From Cytidiella melzeri (lineage: Eukaryota; Basidiomycota; Agaricomycetes; Polyporales; Irpicaceae): a stretch of 64,000 nt of DNA. The position numbers were made by a program, and so were the translations under genes. Where the stretch lies: assembly GCA_022592445.1 (NCBI GenBank), contig JABYQR010000210.1:17234-81233 (forward strand), written 5' to 3'. Positions 38,463 through 53,567 of this stretch are shown one piece after another. Position 1 is the first letter of the stretch. Every line of letters starts with the position of its first letter. The notes below the pieces were generated by a model. That model searched no databases. It worked only from the letters and a program-made list of their open reading frames with translations, and was not told the origin of the DNA.

Positions 38463-39671
38463 ATGAGCACTGTCATCTCGCAAGTCTCGTCTCCGCTCCC
38501 GACCCCACAGGAGGGCAAACACCGGGAGTGGGAACGCCCTCTCGAAGACAAGCTGTACACCCCGGATCCAGAAGCACTCGCGTTCTGGAAGGCAGAGACC
38601 GGCATCGAAGATGAGGCTGAGCTCAAGCAGCATATCCTCACAATCCAGAAAGAGGCCTTTTCGGTGAGTTCATGTAGCAGCTGTCAAGGGCGGTACAATA
38701 TTGATACCAATAGCATTAGGTCTACGCATACCCCTGCATACGCGTGTTCGAGTTTATGAAACTCAAGTTGGCGCGACTCCCCGCGTACGATCAACTACTG
38801 CGTCTACCTCAGGAGAGGGAGAATGCAATTTTTCTTGACCTGGGATGCTGCTGTGAGTAGTCGTATGAGGCTGTACGAGTGAGAGCAAACACCGAATCCT
38901 TATGTCTCTGTTGCCACACAGTTGGAAATGACACTCGAAAGGTAACTACCTGTGCATACTGCTTTGTTGCTCAGGCAAACCTAATGATTTTTCAGCTTGT
39001 CCGAGACGGATGGCCCGTCCAGAACGTCATAGCAAGCGACTTGCAAAAAGGTGAACAACTTTTCTAAACTCGAAATGACACTGCTAACACACATCCTAGA
39101 TTTTTGGACCCTCGGCCACAAACTCTTTCGCTCCACTCCCACCTCTTTCCCCGCCCTTTTCATCCCCGGCGACATCTTTGATCCTTCCTTCCTCAGCCTC
39201 TCCCCTCCCCCTTCCCCCTCTGCCGGGCTTCCCCTCACGTTCAACCCCTCAACCCCACTTACCTCCCTCAACCCCCTCCGCGGACACATTTCCGCCATCT
39301 TCACCGGCGCATTTTTTCATCTGTTCCCCTCCTACGACACCCAAACCCACATCGCCCGACTCCTCGCCTCTCTACTCTCTCCCCTTCCAGGAAGCATGGT
39401 CATCGGTGTCCAAGGTGGGTTGAGAGAAAAGGGGTTTTGGACTCCACAAGGACCGGGGGGTACAGTGGGGTACAAGATGGCGTGTCATTCGCCGGAGAGT
39501 TGGAGGGAGATGTGGGAGGAGGTGTTCCGCGAGCAAGGCGAGGGAGGGGGAGGGGAAGTGGAGGTCCGAGCGAGGTTAAGAGAGGAGGACGGTGGACCGA
39601 CATTTTTTGGGACTTACCCGGAAAATACGGTGCCGAGGTGGTTGCTGGAGTGGGCGGTAATTAGGAAGTAA
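38463..39671 (+). CDS. AusD-like SAM-dependent methyltransferase (MT1)
   Basis: Five exons encode a class I methyltransferase. The N-terminal part has PDPEALAFWKAETGIEDEAE and LKQHILTIQKEAF. The SAM-binding motif I is FLDLGCCFGNDTRK, split by introns, followed by NVIASDLQK and the acidic loop of motif II. The middle has FIPGDIFDPSF and SLNPLRGHISAIFTGAFFHLF, and the protein ends WLLEWAVIRK. This arrangement matches fungal AusD/Trt5-type O-methyltransferases that act on small secondary metabolites. Compared with MT2 and MT3, MT1 has a Pro/Ser-rich insertion after DPSFL and a Gly/Glu-rich stretch before the C terminus. Its third exon has richer GC and more repetitive codons. An alternative start lies at 38417 in another frame; 38463 matches the paralogues. 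Head-to-head with GMC3. Confidence 0.85.
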
Positions 39672-42320
39672 AGCTGACGGCAGTGAGCCTTTCTTCGATA
39701 GAAGCAGAGCTTGGGCGTAGGCATTGTGTACAGTAGAAGAATGTTTGCATGGTTATGGCATAGGAATCCCTTGTGTTGGGTGTGCGCGGACGACTTTGAC
39801 GTAAAGCGATATGCACGTCGACACCTCAATTCGCGGCGTAGCTAACCCTTTGACCCAAAATGTAGCTGTGCATTGCAAGTACAAAGAATACGCTGGTCAT
39901 GATAGACACAACACGACAGCTGGGGTTGTAACGAGCTACGAGCGAATCAACAAATCCAGCTTTCGCTGGGCACGATCCCAGCCTTTTACAAACCAGTGCA
40001 TAGCTGCGCCCTCGACGGAAGTTTTTTTCGCCGAGTCGAAACTTTTGGGTATCGAGTGATATGCCATTATGGGTACACTCAACAGAACAATACCGTGGCA
40101 TGAGCTTATATTATTTCCGTGATATCTGTGAGCCAGATGGCAGTGTGTAGAGCTGCGGACGCCATGATCAACAGTCGTGCACAGGAAGGGAAGATTGAGC
40201 TAGGCTGTGCCATTTGCGCATGCCATAATGTCGTGATGCTAGAACCCTCCGCTGGGTCATGCGATGGCCTCTTGCGCGTTGGACACGGTTCGATGGTATC
40301 AATCAGCGAACGGGCAGTGTTCCCTGTCTCGACCCACTTCTTCATTTCCTGCAAAAGATGACTTGTCGTGACGAAGCGCGTCATCATGAGACTCACCAGT
40401 GACCACGAGTTGAAAATCGTCTTCCGTCTTCCGAATGTAGTACAGGTGAGTGCGTGACCGACGTGTTATTCTTGACAGTCACCGATACTTTTACAAAGAT
40501 TGAGTTATCACTAGGATTGCGTGACTGCGGTGTTGCGCAGTTTGGGTCCCGACTCCGGTCGATCGTCGAAACACACCACGTACGGGCAGGTACAGAGGCT
40601 TGGCGGCCTGGATTATCACTGCCCGTTCCCCGTTAACGCGTTACTCCTGGTCGCGGCTGGCGCTGAATGCTCGGGTTTGGCGGGACTTTCCTTCGGTGGT
40701 TCGTGTGCCAAGATTCGATCAGCTACTGATCATGAAAATCAGTAACACTGAATAACACGGCGTAATGGTACCTGAGGTGCTTACACCAAGCAGGGAGCCG
40801 CGATCAGAAACCATGTCCGAACCCCAAAAACGACGTCTCCTCGAAGCGCGTTTGATATGTTCACGCGAATGAGAATGGACAGCCCCGTGTGTGGACTACA
40901 TGAACAAACGCTCGAACAGCTGGCGTCACAATCCCATTTGTACCCTTTGATATATCTTTTGATTCCAGCGGTAAGATTCGACAATGTGACCGCGACTTGA
41001 ATGCCTTACCGGGTGGTATGACGCTCACGACGACGTGTGGCTGTTGCGTCGTACGCGGAGCAACTTGCGCAAACGATTCAGCTCGGACGTACCGGTATGC
41101 TGTTGCGTCCCAGTGCTGTGGTAGCTTCAGCTCTGACCGCTCTGACCTGAGCCTCCCGCAGCACCGGCTGGCAGTGTCCATCTGAGGGGCTGAATTCTGT
41201 CCAAAGGGGATCTGTCGTCGGGCTCGACGCACCACGGCTCGGAGAACGGCAGGTACGAGGACCTGCAGGTGTAGCTTGCACTGCCAACTTCTGTGCGACC
41301 ACGGAAGTTGTTCGAGTTGATAGATTTGTGATGGTGGGTCGCTCAGAGTTTGAGAACGTAATTCTCGGATTCTCGCCGCAAAGGTATGCATTCCACCGAG
41401 CGGCTGCGCTGAGACGAGACGCTAGCTCAGCTCGGAATGAATGGGACAAGTTGGAAGCTTATGGCAGGTAGGAGGTCATATCAGTCAGAAGCAGAGCTGC
41501 GAGTGTCAGAGATGGCAATATCTCACACGCTGATCAGCCCCGTAGCTGGCGAGTCTTTTGACTCTCTGTTTTGCAACACAATTCGCTATGAAGCTACAAG
41601 CAACTGTTGTAAGGTTAACACGAGTGCATGAGAGAAGGTGACGGCAACGTACCCACGATTGGCACATGGATCCGCCATCTCGAGAAGCCCAATCATCAGA
41701 CTTGCGTGTTTCTACGTGATAGTACTGTGGCTGTTGACGGTGCAGTGTATGTTGCAGACGGAGAGCCGCGCCCGACTCGTCGGAAGCGAGCCAAACCGAA
41801 CCGCGCGGAGTGAACGCCACGAAGGGAACATTGTGGCGCTCTCACGCGGGACTCGCCCATTGCCAGTGCATCGCTCAAACACTCACAGCCTGGCGCTAGT
41901 CTTGACTGAACACAGTCCACAATCAGGCGCTGATAGTCATATCTCGTTCCATTCAATCCTTTCGCCGCTCAACACGCGCACACAATATCTGGCGGACATG
42001 GCGGCCATGGCCAATAACGCTGTACGCGTCGCAGCTTCTGCTCTGGATATCCATCAAGTAACTCGTTCCAGACCTGTGATACCAACAAAACTAATCTCTG
42101 CAGTCTGGTTGCTCCAGAGATCTATGAAACTACATTGCAATGTATTCCGAGCGGCTACGAGTACCAATCATCACCCAGATGGATTTTCACATAAGATCCT
42201 CGTGGCCTCTGGTGCACATGCTCTCGACGCTCCGGCCCTCCTGTGCACCCTCCCTCCTCCTCTCCTTGCCTTACATCTTGCAAATCACCTCTTCCAGTGG
42301 GTAGACGTTGAAAGAGCAAC
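39672..42320. other. 2.6-kb spacer, possible gene remnants
   Basis: This separates the left and right copies of the cluster module. A minus-strand candidate exon pair exists around 40447-40106: a GTGAGT donor near 40395 and a TTGCAG acceptor near 40352 lead into EMKKWVETGNTARSLIDTIE. I recognise no family and no further exons, so it may be a relic. A 263-codon plus-strand frame at 41638-42429 overlaps the start of the next gene in another frame and shows no domain. Confidence 0.3.
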
Positions 42321-43965
42321 ATGGACAGCACAGCACCACAAGACGCACCGGTCTCGGAGGCGACGTTACTGCTGTGAGTTTGGCCTTCCAGCTCGTCCAT
42401 GTTCAAGTGCAACCGGCGCTCATGTTTAACTGCTTGTCTTTAGACTGGGACCCATGGTCTGTACCTTTCTTCTTGTCACTCAGAAATATTGACAACGAAT
42501 ATTCGCTCTAGTTTGCAGGTTCACTGATGGCCTTTCTCCTCTTCGGCATCTCCATCATGCAGCTCTGTAAGTGACAACACTCAGTGCCCTACCCGAAACT
42601 AAATTCACCAACGCAGACCGGTACTCGATGGCAAACAATCGCGACCACCTCGCCATAAAACTCAGCGTCTACATCGTCTTCCTCCTCGACGTCTTCCAGG
42701 CCATCGTCGTCGCTGCACAAGGCTGGTACACAATGCTCTCCGGCTGGGGGCGTCCTGTAGCCCTCATTCAGCTCAACTGGACTTTTGGAGCTGTTCCGGC
42801 TGTTACGGGCATCGGTGAGATGTCTGCCGCACGGACCCGAGTTTGCACACTGACTGATTTGCATGAAAAGTCGCCGCATGGGTTCAGATTTTCTACGCCT
42901 GGAGGATCTACAAGCTCAGTCAATGGAACGTCCTCCCTGCGTTCATCGTCGCGGTGGCGCTCATGCAATGTGCAGCTGCGCTCTCCATCACAGTAGGGGT
43001 ACGTACCTCTGTGTCTGTATTTCCAAGCATAACGATTGACAGAACCCGCTTGGTAGATTCCGAGCCTTGGAGACGTGACCGACCTGCATATCATGTACCG
43101 CCGAACCATCGTTTGGCTCGGAGGCGCATTTGCCGCAGACGTCATCATCGCCGTAGTCATGTTGTTCCTCGTGCGTCGCTCCCTGCATTCTCCTCTCATT
43201 GTCTAACTATCCATCATAGCTACTGTCGGTCCGCCGCAGCAAATTTGCGCACACACAGCGCATCATCAATCGCCTGATTAGGCTCACAGTTGAAACAGGC
43301 GTAGTGACCGCCACCTGTGCGCTCATGGAACTGATCATGTTCCAAGTGATCCCAACCACCAACCTCCATCTCTTCTTGTGCGTAAAACTCATTCTCACGC
43401 CAGCTCTCCTATCATGATTGACAACACACCGACAGTGCCGCGATGCTCGCCAAGATCTACTACAACGCCCTCATGACCTCGCTCAACTCCCGCCGCTCAG
43501 GCGAACGGCAGACCGACCCCGAGTACGCCGGTGTGACCTCCTCCCAACTCTCTTCGACGTTCCAGATCGGCAGTAACAATCCCTTGAGCAAAGCCAGCAA
43601 CGGCAAACAAAACCACAACGTGTTCAGGAGCTTCACGACGAGCGCTGGCAGCGGTATCGCCAGTGGGACCACGACGATGGGAGACTCGACCGTGGTGCAC
43701 ATCTCGACCGAACGGGAGGTTGACGCAGATTCGTACAGTGCGGATTTGAAGCCTACGGACGTGAGTCCTTTCCGTCTTGTCATCACTGTCATCCAAAAAA
43801 AAACCCCTTTGGCACCTTTGAGATGAGAAAGCTAATTCGCTTCCCCGATAGGTGTTCAAAGGCGACGGGTACAATCACCATGATCCAGACGTCCTCCCGA
43901 TGACACGCATCGTGAATGCGAAGATGGACTCGCGGAATACTCCCACACCGGCATCTGGGTTCTAG
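42321..43965 (+). CDS. DUF6534-type multi-pass membrane protein (copy b)
   Basis: The start is MDSTAPQDAPVSEATLLL. The first three exons are 42321-42373 (53 nt), 42444-42456 (13-nt micro-exon) and 42512-42566 (55 nt), identical in length to copy a. Hydrophobic segments include SLMAFLLFGISIMQL, LSVYIVFLLDVFQAIVVAAQGW, and RRTIVWLGGAFAADVIIAVVML. They are followed by RLTVETGVVTATCALMELIMF and the family end YYNALMTSLNSRRSGERQ. A soluble Ser/Thr/Asp-rich tail follows, with a last small exon ending TPTPASGF. Seven transmembrane helices are likely. Function is unknown for the family; a receptor-like or transport role would be speculation. It sits just upstream of GMC4 inside the cluster. Confidence 0.85.
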
Positions 43966-45292
43966 TACTGGAAACCCTCTAGCTTTGGTTCACTGACGAC
44001 GTCGCCGTCGCGGTGGTTTTATTGTAAGTTATGTGCACGTCCTGTGTGTATATTTATGTCCCAGTATCAGCCTACTAGTAGTAGTGTAGCTACTTGCGTT
44101 TTTTTCATGGTTTGTATATTATGTGGTGGACGTTTGAACATACATACCATGCCTAGCTACCGTTGCAACGGTCAACTGTGTGGGGAGCCTCCTCATCTGC
44201 GTCCGTGCGAACACTTGGGATGATATATTATCGAGTTGATAGTACGACTTCCTTCTTTGCCTAGATGCGTTGCGCACTTTGTCAATCCCACGTCATTTCG
44301 CCAGACGCGTCCGGGTCTCAGTTACAGTAGGCAACCCGTTGGTAGCGTTCACACTGGCAAGGGCACCTTTTGCAAAACAGCAGAGTTGGCGGTATGGCTA
44401 CTACTCTCAGCTACCAGTAAGTACTGTAGAGTGAATATAGTTAGTGTTGTACAGTAGTATGACGTCTGCCAATGTATCTTGTTACGTTGCGCGATATATG
44501 TACGCTAGTACGTACTACTGGTGACCGATTTTCGCAGTACTTACTGTGAGGACTTAGTCACCCCCGAGGCAATGGAGACGGGAGTCTTTCTTTCGTTCAT
44601 CATGATATTACTCTCAGATCGCTGTCAACCGTCAGATGCACGTAGCTAACGCACTTCCAGGCAACCTCACTGCCAGTGGTAGAGATTTCGCGGTCGGCAT
44701 GTATTCGGAACAAACGGAGTGATATCAATTCAGGTCCGCCATCTTTGGTCGCTCTTCTGCCGTGCAAGCCGTGCGCCTATTTACATGGCTTATTCAACCC
44801 CGCTATGATCCGTGCGTTCACTCCGACACTATGTGCGTAACATGCACACAGTCAGTATCTCCTTGAAAACAAATGCGAACTCAGCTAATCCCATTGCACC
44901 TTCAGTCATCCGGGAGTACAGTCCTCGCTGGCTTCGTAGCGCATCTCTGAACTGCCATGGCCAGCTGACGACTGGCCATGGGTAGCTCGGCACAACAGTA
45001 GCCCACTGAAATAACACTGTCACGATGCTGAAGATTTCGCAAGGCACTCATTTATCCCATCTGTCTGTTACTCTCCAATGTGGCACAACCCAACGCCAGC
45101 AGCTCTCACGCTAAAAATTGTTATGCCAACATGAAACATACTCCTGCTGCGTACACTGACAGTCTTCCACCCATCCAGGCGCCGATGCTAGTAGAGCCGA
45201 CACTGGGTGCCTCAACCCCTGCGCCCGTACTTAAGTGCCAATGCTTGACTCCTTGCAAATCACCCCCAAAGTCCTGCCCCCGAGTTTGAACG
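43966..45292. other. GMC4 upstream region with a perfect hairpin
   Basis: About 1.3 kb holds no recognisable gene. It contains the inverted repeat at 44955-44981 and clusters of tagtac/gtacta runs around 44440-44520. Confidence 0.45.
44955..44981. repeat. perfect 10-bp inverted repeat with 7-nt loop
   Basis: The arms ccatggccag and ctggccatgg are exact reverse complements, separated by ctgacga. It lies about 310 nt upstream of the GMC4 start and could be a binding site for a dimeric regulator or a chance hairpin. Confidence 0.7.
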
Positions 45293-47907
<2,615 letters not shown>

Positions 47908-48950
47908 CACGACCGAGTGTTCGTATCCGCATGATCAAGCGTGGTGGGAGTTGTGATGATAATTGGGGAACTTGATGGTGACAACGTACAATGGCTTTAT
48001 TGATTCGAACCTGTATGTTACTTGTGGACTAATAGCTGGACACTCAGGCAGTACTCGTGGGGCAGTATTTGTGCTCTTCGTCTCCTGCCTTCCGTAGTTT
48101 ATTGCACGACGCATTTGCATTCCTTACCTGCGGACCCCTCGAGAGCCACGAACCTGGTTGAAAAGGTATTGCGGTTTGCTGCGCCCAATTCTAATAAACC
48201 GTTTACAATGGTTCATATATTTTCTGAAACCTTGTGACTGGCCATAGTTTATTCGGTCAGATTACCACCAACGATCGTCGGTATCGAACAGACATGAATG
48301 TACCTGGGAAAAGACCACGCAGCGTAGAGTTTATCCATGGCAGTGTGCATGCAACTTCTCATACCTGAGTGATCAGAAGGTATCCCACCGGCGATGCGTG
48401 CTTCACGGACCAGAGAACGTTCTGTGAGGCACAGGCTCACGTCCACATACCAGCAAAGTGACCAGCGTAGGCGTAGTGATCTTTCATCATCTGCGCCACC
48501 AAATCCTGCTGGATTGCATCGGTCACAGTATCGACTATATCCCTCCATCTCAGCCAACTAAGAAAGGGGATGAAAGCAGATTGTTATATCGTTCAGCTGC
48601 GTCCGAGTCGCACGCTGTCCTCTGAAACTTGATGCTTGCGCGGGTTGCGCGTGTAAACCTACCTCTGAGAAGCAAGTCCATACCCACGACATAGATCTCT
48701 TGACTGAACCCAGGTATCCACATCTTTTCTATCGCTCATCTGATGCTCAGGCTGTAGGTAGTACACGGCCATGGGTTTTATTCCGACAACTCCGACAGTC
48801 AGCGCGCTTCTATTCAGGCGTGTGCCGCTCTTTCGGATCAGAGTTATTCTATCCCCACTGATATACCACGAGCGCTCCGCCGTTCTACAAGTGCGTGCAT
48901 GCTAAATCTCAGCAATCGGCGGTTCTCATACTACACTCCTTGCGTTCAAA
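47908..48950. other. intergenic region upstream of CAR2, no gene seen
   Basis: One kilobase lies between the GMC4 stop and the CAR2 start. No supported coding sequence. Confidence 0.5.
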
Positions 48951-51900
48951 ATGACAAACACCTCAGGCCTCAGGATGTATTCTCACTATACCCCGTTCTC
49001 TTTCCCGCCGCTGGCTAGTTTCTACTCATGGGTGCTGTGTACTCTGTGGCCATCAGGTATTCTCCCTTTCAATATTCACAGTCTCAGGTCCAGAATGAAG
49101 CTGTTCGTAGGCAACGTCAATGGCTCGAACTCATCGCAAAGTCACTCTCACAACCATGGGGAGCCTCCAATGTTTCCCTCAGTAATACGGACTGCTCTGA
49201 GGCTGTCCAATCATCGACAGCGGGCACTCTGCCAGCTTATGAATATATCCTCAGTGTTGCCGCGGAAAATTTGGACAACGAAGCAGTATTGGTTTTGCAC
49301 GAGAAAGGCTCTCAAGATGAACCGGAGTTGACTCTCATAAAATGGCGTCATATTCTCACTGCAGTCCATTCTCGAGCCACAGAGCTGGTTAGGTCGACCG
49401 GCCTCTCAGCACGAGCCCTCGGCGACGCGCCATTCACAGTTGGCCTCCTAGGAAACAATGGCTACCAGTACCTTGTGACATGGCTCGCGATACTCATGTT
49501 AAGGTGGACGGTCAGTGAATCTTTAGTCATTATTGGCCATTGCCGTGGCTGAACCACGACTGCAGCCAATCCTCATTTCACCGCAAAATTCATCCGAGGC
49601 GGTGTTGCATCTACTCACGTCCACAAATGCAACGTATCTATTGCTCGACAATACTCTCGAAGCTCGGTACAAGGACTTGCCCACGGAAACCCTCAAGCTT
49701 ACTGTCCTTCCGGCTTTCGACCTCGCGAACCTCCATGAAGACCATCCTGAAAAAATCGCTGCTCTTCTCCGCTACGTTGACTCGTTCAAACGAGGAGAAA
49801 GTGCGGACGCATTACGCAAAGAATCACAGAACACCTGCATGTATATGCACACATCAGGCTCTACAGGTGCAGTATCATTGACCAAATGTGAAATTGCGCT
49901 GACTAACGTTGACTTAGGCCATCCCAAGGCAATTGCATGGTCACATCAATTCGTGAACAACAAGACGAAGCAGGCTGGGGAAGAATATCCACATGAAAAA
50001 GGGAGGCTTGTGTACACACCTCTTCCGATATACCATGTACGTCCTTTGACCAGTTGTACATCCTCGTTACCTAAAGTCATTTGTCTAGGGCGGAGGTTTC
50101 AGCATGGTAGAGTATTGGTTTTGTCATCAAGTTGATGTTATAGTTCTGAAATATATTTTCTCCAGTGTTTACCCGTCATCGCTGGCTATGGAGGCATAAT
50201 CACATTGGTCGAGCCCTACCAAGTTGTGTCTTCCGACTCTGTGCTACGACATCTCCGGATTCTCAGAAACAAGGAACCCACTGTTCTTCTTGTTCCGAAT
50301 CTTCTCGAGGACATTGTCGATACAATGGAACTATCCCAAGCACTGGTAAGCAATCACAACCTCGCGGCTGAGTCATCTCGAGCCTTACCTGCTTCTTGGC
50401 TGTCACAGGAATACCTTCGGATACCAAATACCGTCCTCCAAGGTGGCGCTCCACTGCGACGCGATGTTGGCGACAAGCTTGCACATGGCGGCATCCATCT
50501 AGTTACCTGGGGTGGAATGTCAGTCACGCACTTTTGTGCTCATCCACCCCTGCACAATCACTCATGTCCTCACGTTTAGTACGGAAGCAGGCGTATTCGC
50601 ATCTCAAGAATTTGACCCAACCCGAAATCCTTCAGATTGGCAGTACATCAAACTATCGACCAGTTTTGAGTTTCACTTCACGCCGTTAGACGAGGAGCAC
50701 CCTGATCAAGGGTACCGTCTGGTCATGTCGGTAAGTATATTTCACAGCATCAAGCTTGCTGCTCCATGGTATCTGACGCCGTCTCAAGCCTAAAAGCTTG
50801 GCCCCGCCCGTAATTAACCACGAAAACCCTCGAGGCTTCCTCGTGCCGGACATCTGGATGAAGCATCCTGATCCGAACAGGTCTGATCTGTGGAGAATTG
50901 CCGGGCGATTCGATGACATAGTGGGTCACACTTTCAGCCCTTCCACCACTGTAATCTCACTGCAGGTGTCAGATCGTCCTTAGTAACGGCGAGAAGGCGA
51001 ACGGGAAGCAGTTAGGTGCGTTCAGATCACCGCGCCATACTGTATCTGCAAAAGTTCACACCAATGTCCAGAAACCTCTCTTTGCGCTTCGCCATTCATC
51101 TCTCAAGCTGTGATTTTTGGGTCGGGGCGATTCCTCTGCGGTGCTCTCCTGAGGCCTTCGGCGGAACATAGATTTTCTGTGGGCGACGAACAAGCAAAAG
51201 CAGCATACTTGGAGCAAGTATGGTCTTTCATTGAGACGGTAGTCAACAACACTGTTCCCCGCCACTCGCGTCTGCTACGACCCCTCGTTCTTGTCGAAGA
51301 TCCCTCCAAACCATTCCAGTTCTCCGATAAGAGTACGATCAAGAACAAAGCTACTCTCGATCTTTACCTCGAAGAAATTAATCAAGCATATAGGACAGTC
51401 GAAGAGGGCGAACCTTCGAGCATCGACATCTCCCATTCGACGTCCCCTGCGTTCACAGGGATCGTTGCCGTTACTGAACTGGTCAGAACTTTGGTGTCTG
51501 AAACTCTTGGACGGGACGTCGGCGATGAAGATGACTTCTTCAACTCTGGCTTAGATTCGCTCCTGGCTGTGAGGCTGCGGTTTGCTGTTATATCTGCGTT
51601 GAAAGACTCCGAAGTGTCCGAAGAGGTACCGCGGAATGTCATCTACACACACCCATCTACTGCCTCTCTGGCCCGCTACCTCTGGTCTCTCATCGACAGG
51701 TCTCGCCAGGTCGACATGAACACTAGCTCTGTGCAACCATGGCTCGATGAGGCCTCAATCGCGAACATGGTCGACGAAACCGTGTCCAGGTTGACAGCTT
51801 CTTTCCCAGATCGTCCGCTAACGTCTTTCAGCAACCAGGGAGGGGATGTTTACGTTGTGACAGGCACAACGGGATCTCTTGGTAGCGCGTTTCTCTCCGT

Positions 51901-53121
51901 CCTTCTTCAGCAGCCAATAGATACAGTGAAGAAGGTCTACATGCTGAACAGGACGAGCAACAAGGCGACGATGATGCAGAGGCATAGAAAATCTTTTGTA
52001 GAGAAAGGTTTGGATTTTGCGGGGTTAGAGGCTGCCATCACGAGTGGACGAGCTGTACTAGTCGAGACGGACGTCACCAAGGAGAAGATTGGTATAAGTG
52101 CTGAGGTGTACGCAGAGGTAAAAGATTTTCCTCGCCTTCTTAAGAACGTGGTGCTAATGACGTTTTTCATTGTACATAGATGGCAGCGCAAGCCACGCAC
52201 ATTGTTCACAATGCTTGGCCAGTTACTTTTACGTATCAATTCCAGTCTTTCCGCCCCCAGCTCGATGGCCTTCGTGTGCTCATCGACCTTGCACTCACCT
52301 CCCCTCGTCCCGTCCCTCCCCATTTTACGTTCATCTCATCCATATCCGTAGCTGGCCGACTCGCGTCCTCGTCAAGCAACACGGTCATTCCAGAGCTCGC
52401 TTTGAGCTCGGTTGCCAATGCCTTTCCACATGGTTATGCACAATCGAAATTTGCCGCAGAAAAGATTCTGGAGAAAGCCACCTCCGCCACCGCTTTGCGA
52501 GCCTCGATCGTTCGAAGTGGTCAGATAGCCGGGTCTTTGATAACAGGTGCATGGAATAGGCACGAGTACATTCCAAGTATTTTGCGGGCGTCCGTGCGCT
52601 CAGGAAAAATGCCGAATGACCTTTTCAGCAAAGTGAGCTCTGATTCCCTGCACAAACATCTTTCTTCAAACTGATATCACAATCCATCGAATTTCTAGCC
52701 TCTTCACTGGTTTCCGGTAGAGCATGCCTCGAAGGCCCTTTATGCCCTCACCCAATCCAGCGCCTCCTCTAGTGCTCCTCTGACCTTTTACGGCTTTGAG
52801 AACATCAGACCCATTTACTGGACGTCAATCATGTCCTCGCTGCTCACGCTATACCCTTCTTTGCGCGAAGTCTCCACCACCGAATGGTTCCATTCTGTCC
52901 GTAGCCTACAAGAGGCCAAGGAGGGAAGCCACCAAAATGTGATTGACACCACATTGCTTGATTACATCGAAGAGTTCGTCCGTCGAAAGCCGTTGCCCAG
53001 GCTTGTAACCGACAACCTGCGGGGCGTCTCCCCAGAGGTGGCACAACTAGTCGACTTTGACTACACTGGTAATGAAGCGGTGGTGGAGAATTACATTCGG
53101 TATGCCGTTGGTAAACAATAA
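48951..53121 (+). CDS. NRPS-like carboxylic acid reductase, A-T-R (CAR2)
   Basis: The start MTNTSGLRMYSHYTPFSF joins through a 56-nt intron (49032-49087) to VQNEAVRRQRQWLELIAK, keeping frame. The adenylation domain has YMHTSGSTG, GHPKAIAWSH, YTPLPIYH, GG-TEAG, and the A10 motif NGEKANGKQ. The carrier domain has FFNSGLDSLLAVRLRF with its attachment serine. The reductase domain has VYVVTGTTGSLGSAFLS and YAQSKFAAEKIL. The end is NYIRYAVGKQ. Domain order and motif positions equal those of CAR1, and the two align throughout. I see no disabling change, so two intact reductases exist; they may differ in substrate or timing. Here the gene is convergent with GMC5, whereas CAR1 is divergent from GMC2. 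Expected role: ATP- and NADPH-dependent reduction of a carboxylic acid to aldehyde in the cytosol. Confidence 0.88.
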
Positions 53122-53567
53122 TGCACTCGCATTCCGACTGTCGCACGTTGTTCAGGGTATTCCTCCTTGTCTGAGTAGTATTTCTTTCAGTTCGCAAAAT
53201 TACGATGCTTGAACGGACTCCTGTAACCATAGGTCCATTGTTGTGTTCGCATAGGACAAGCGCGACAATGTCTTCGTAGTCTCATTGGACGTGTCTATAT
53301 GCCAAAGCGAGCAATGCTTTGAGGAACAACGCTCTGACATATTCCAAAATCCCTGGAAATCGCAGATTATTACATAGACCATACAAGATTTGTTCGGGGC
53401 CTACATGTCTACACGACGAGGTTCATGCACTACTCGACTCGAAGCCCTATTAGATCACCATTACACCCAGAAAATAAGAGTTGAACACCGGAACGCGATA
53501 CCTAAACGAGCGAATATAGCAAAGATCGACAGTGGAACGCTAATGCGTTTCAAATAGCAGCAAGATA
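53122..53567. other. convergent intergenic region, no gene seen
   Basis: This is the space between the 3' ends of CAR2 and GMC5, and should carry both polyadenylation regions. Confidence 0.5.

Noticed and set aside
41638..42429. 263-codon plus-strand open frame
   Set aside because: It overlaps the start of the DUF6534 gene in another frame, has low-complexity composition and no recognisable domain.
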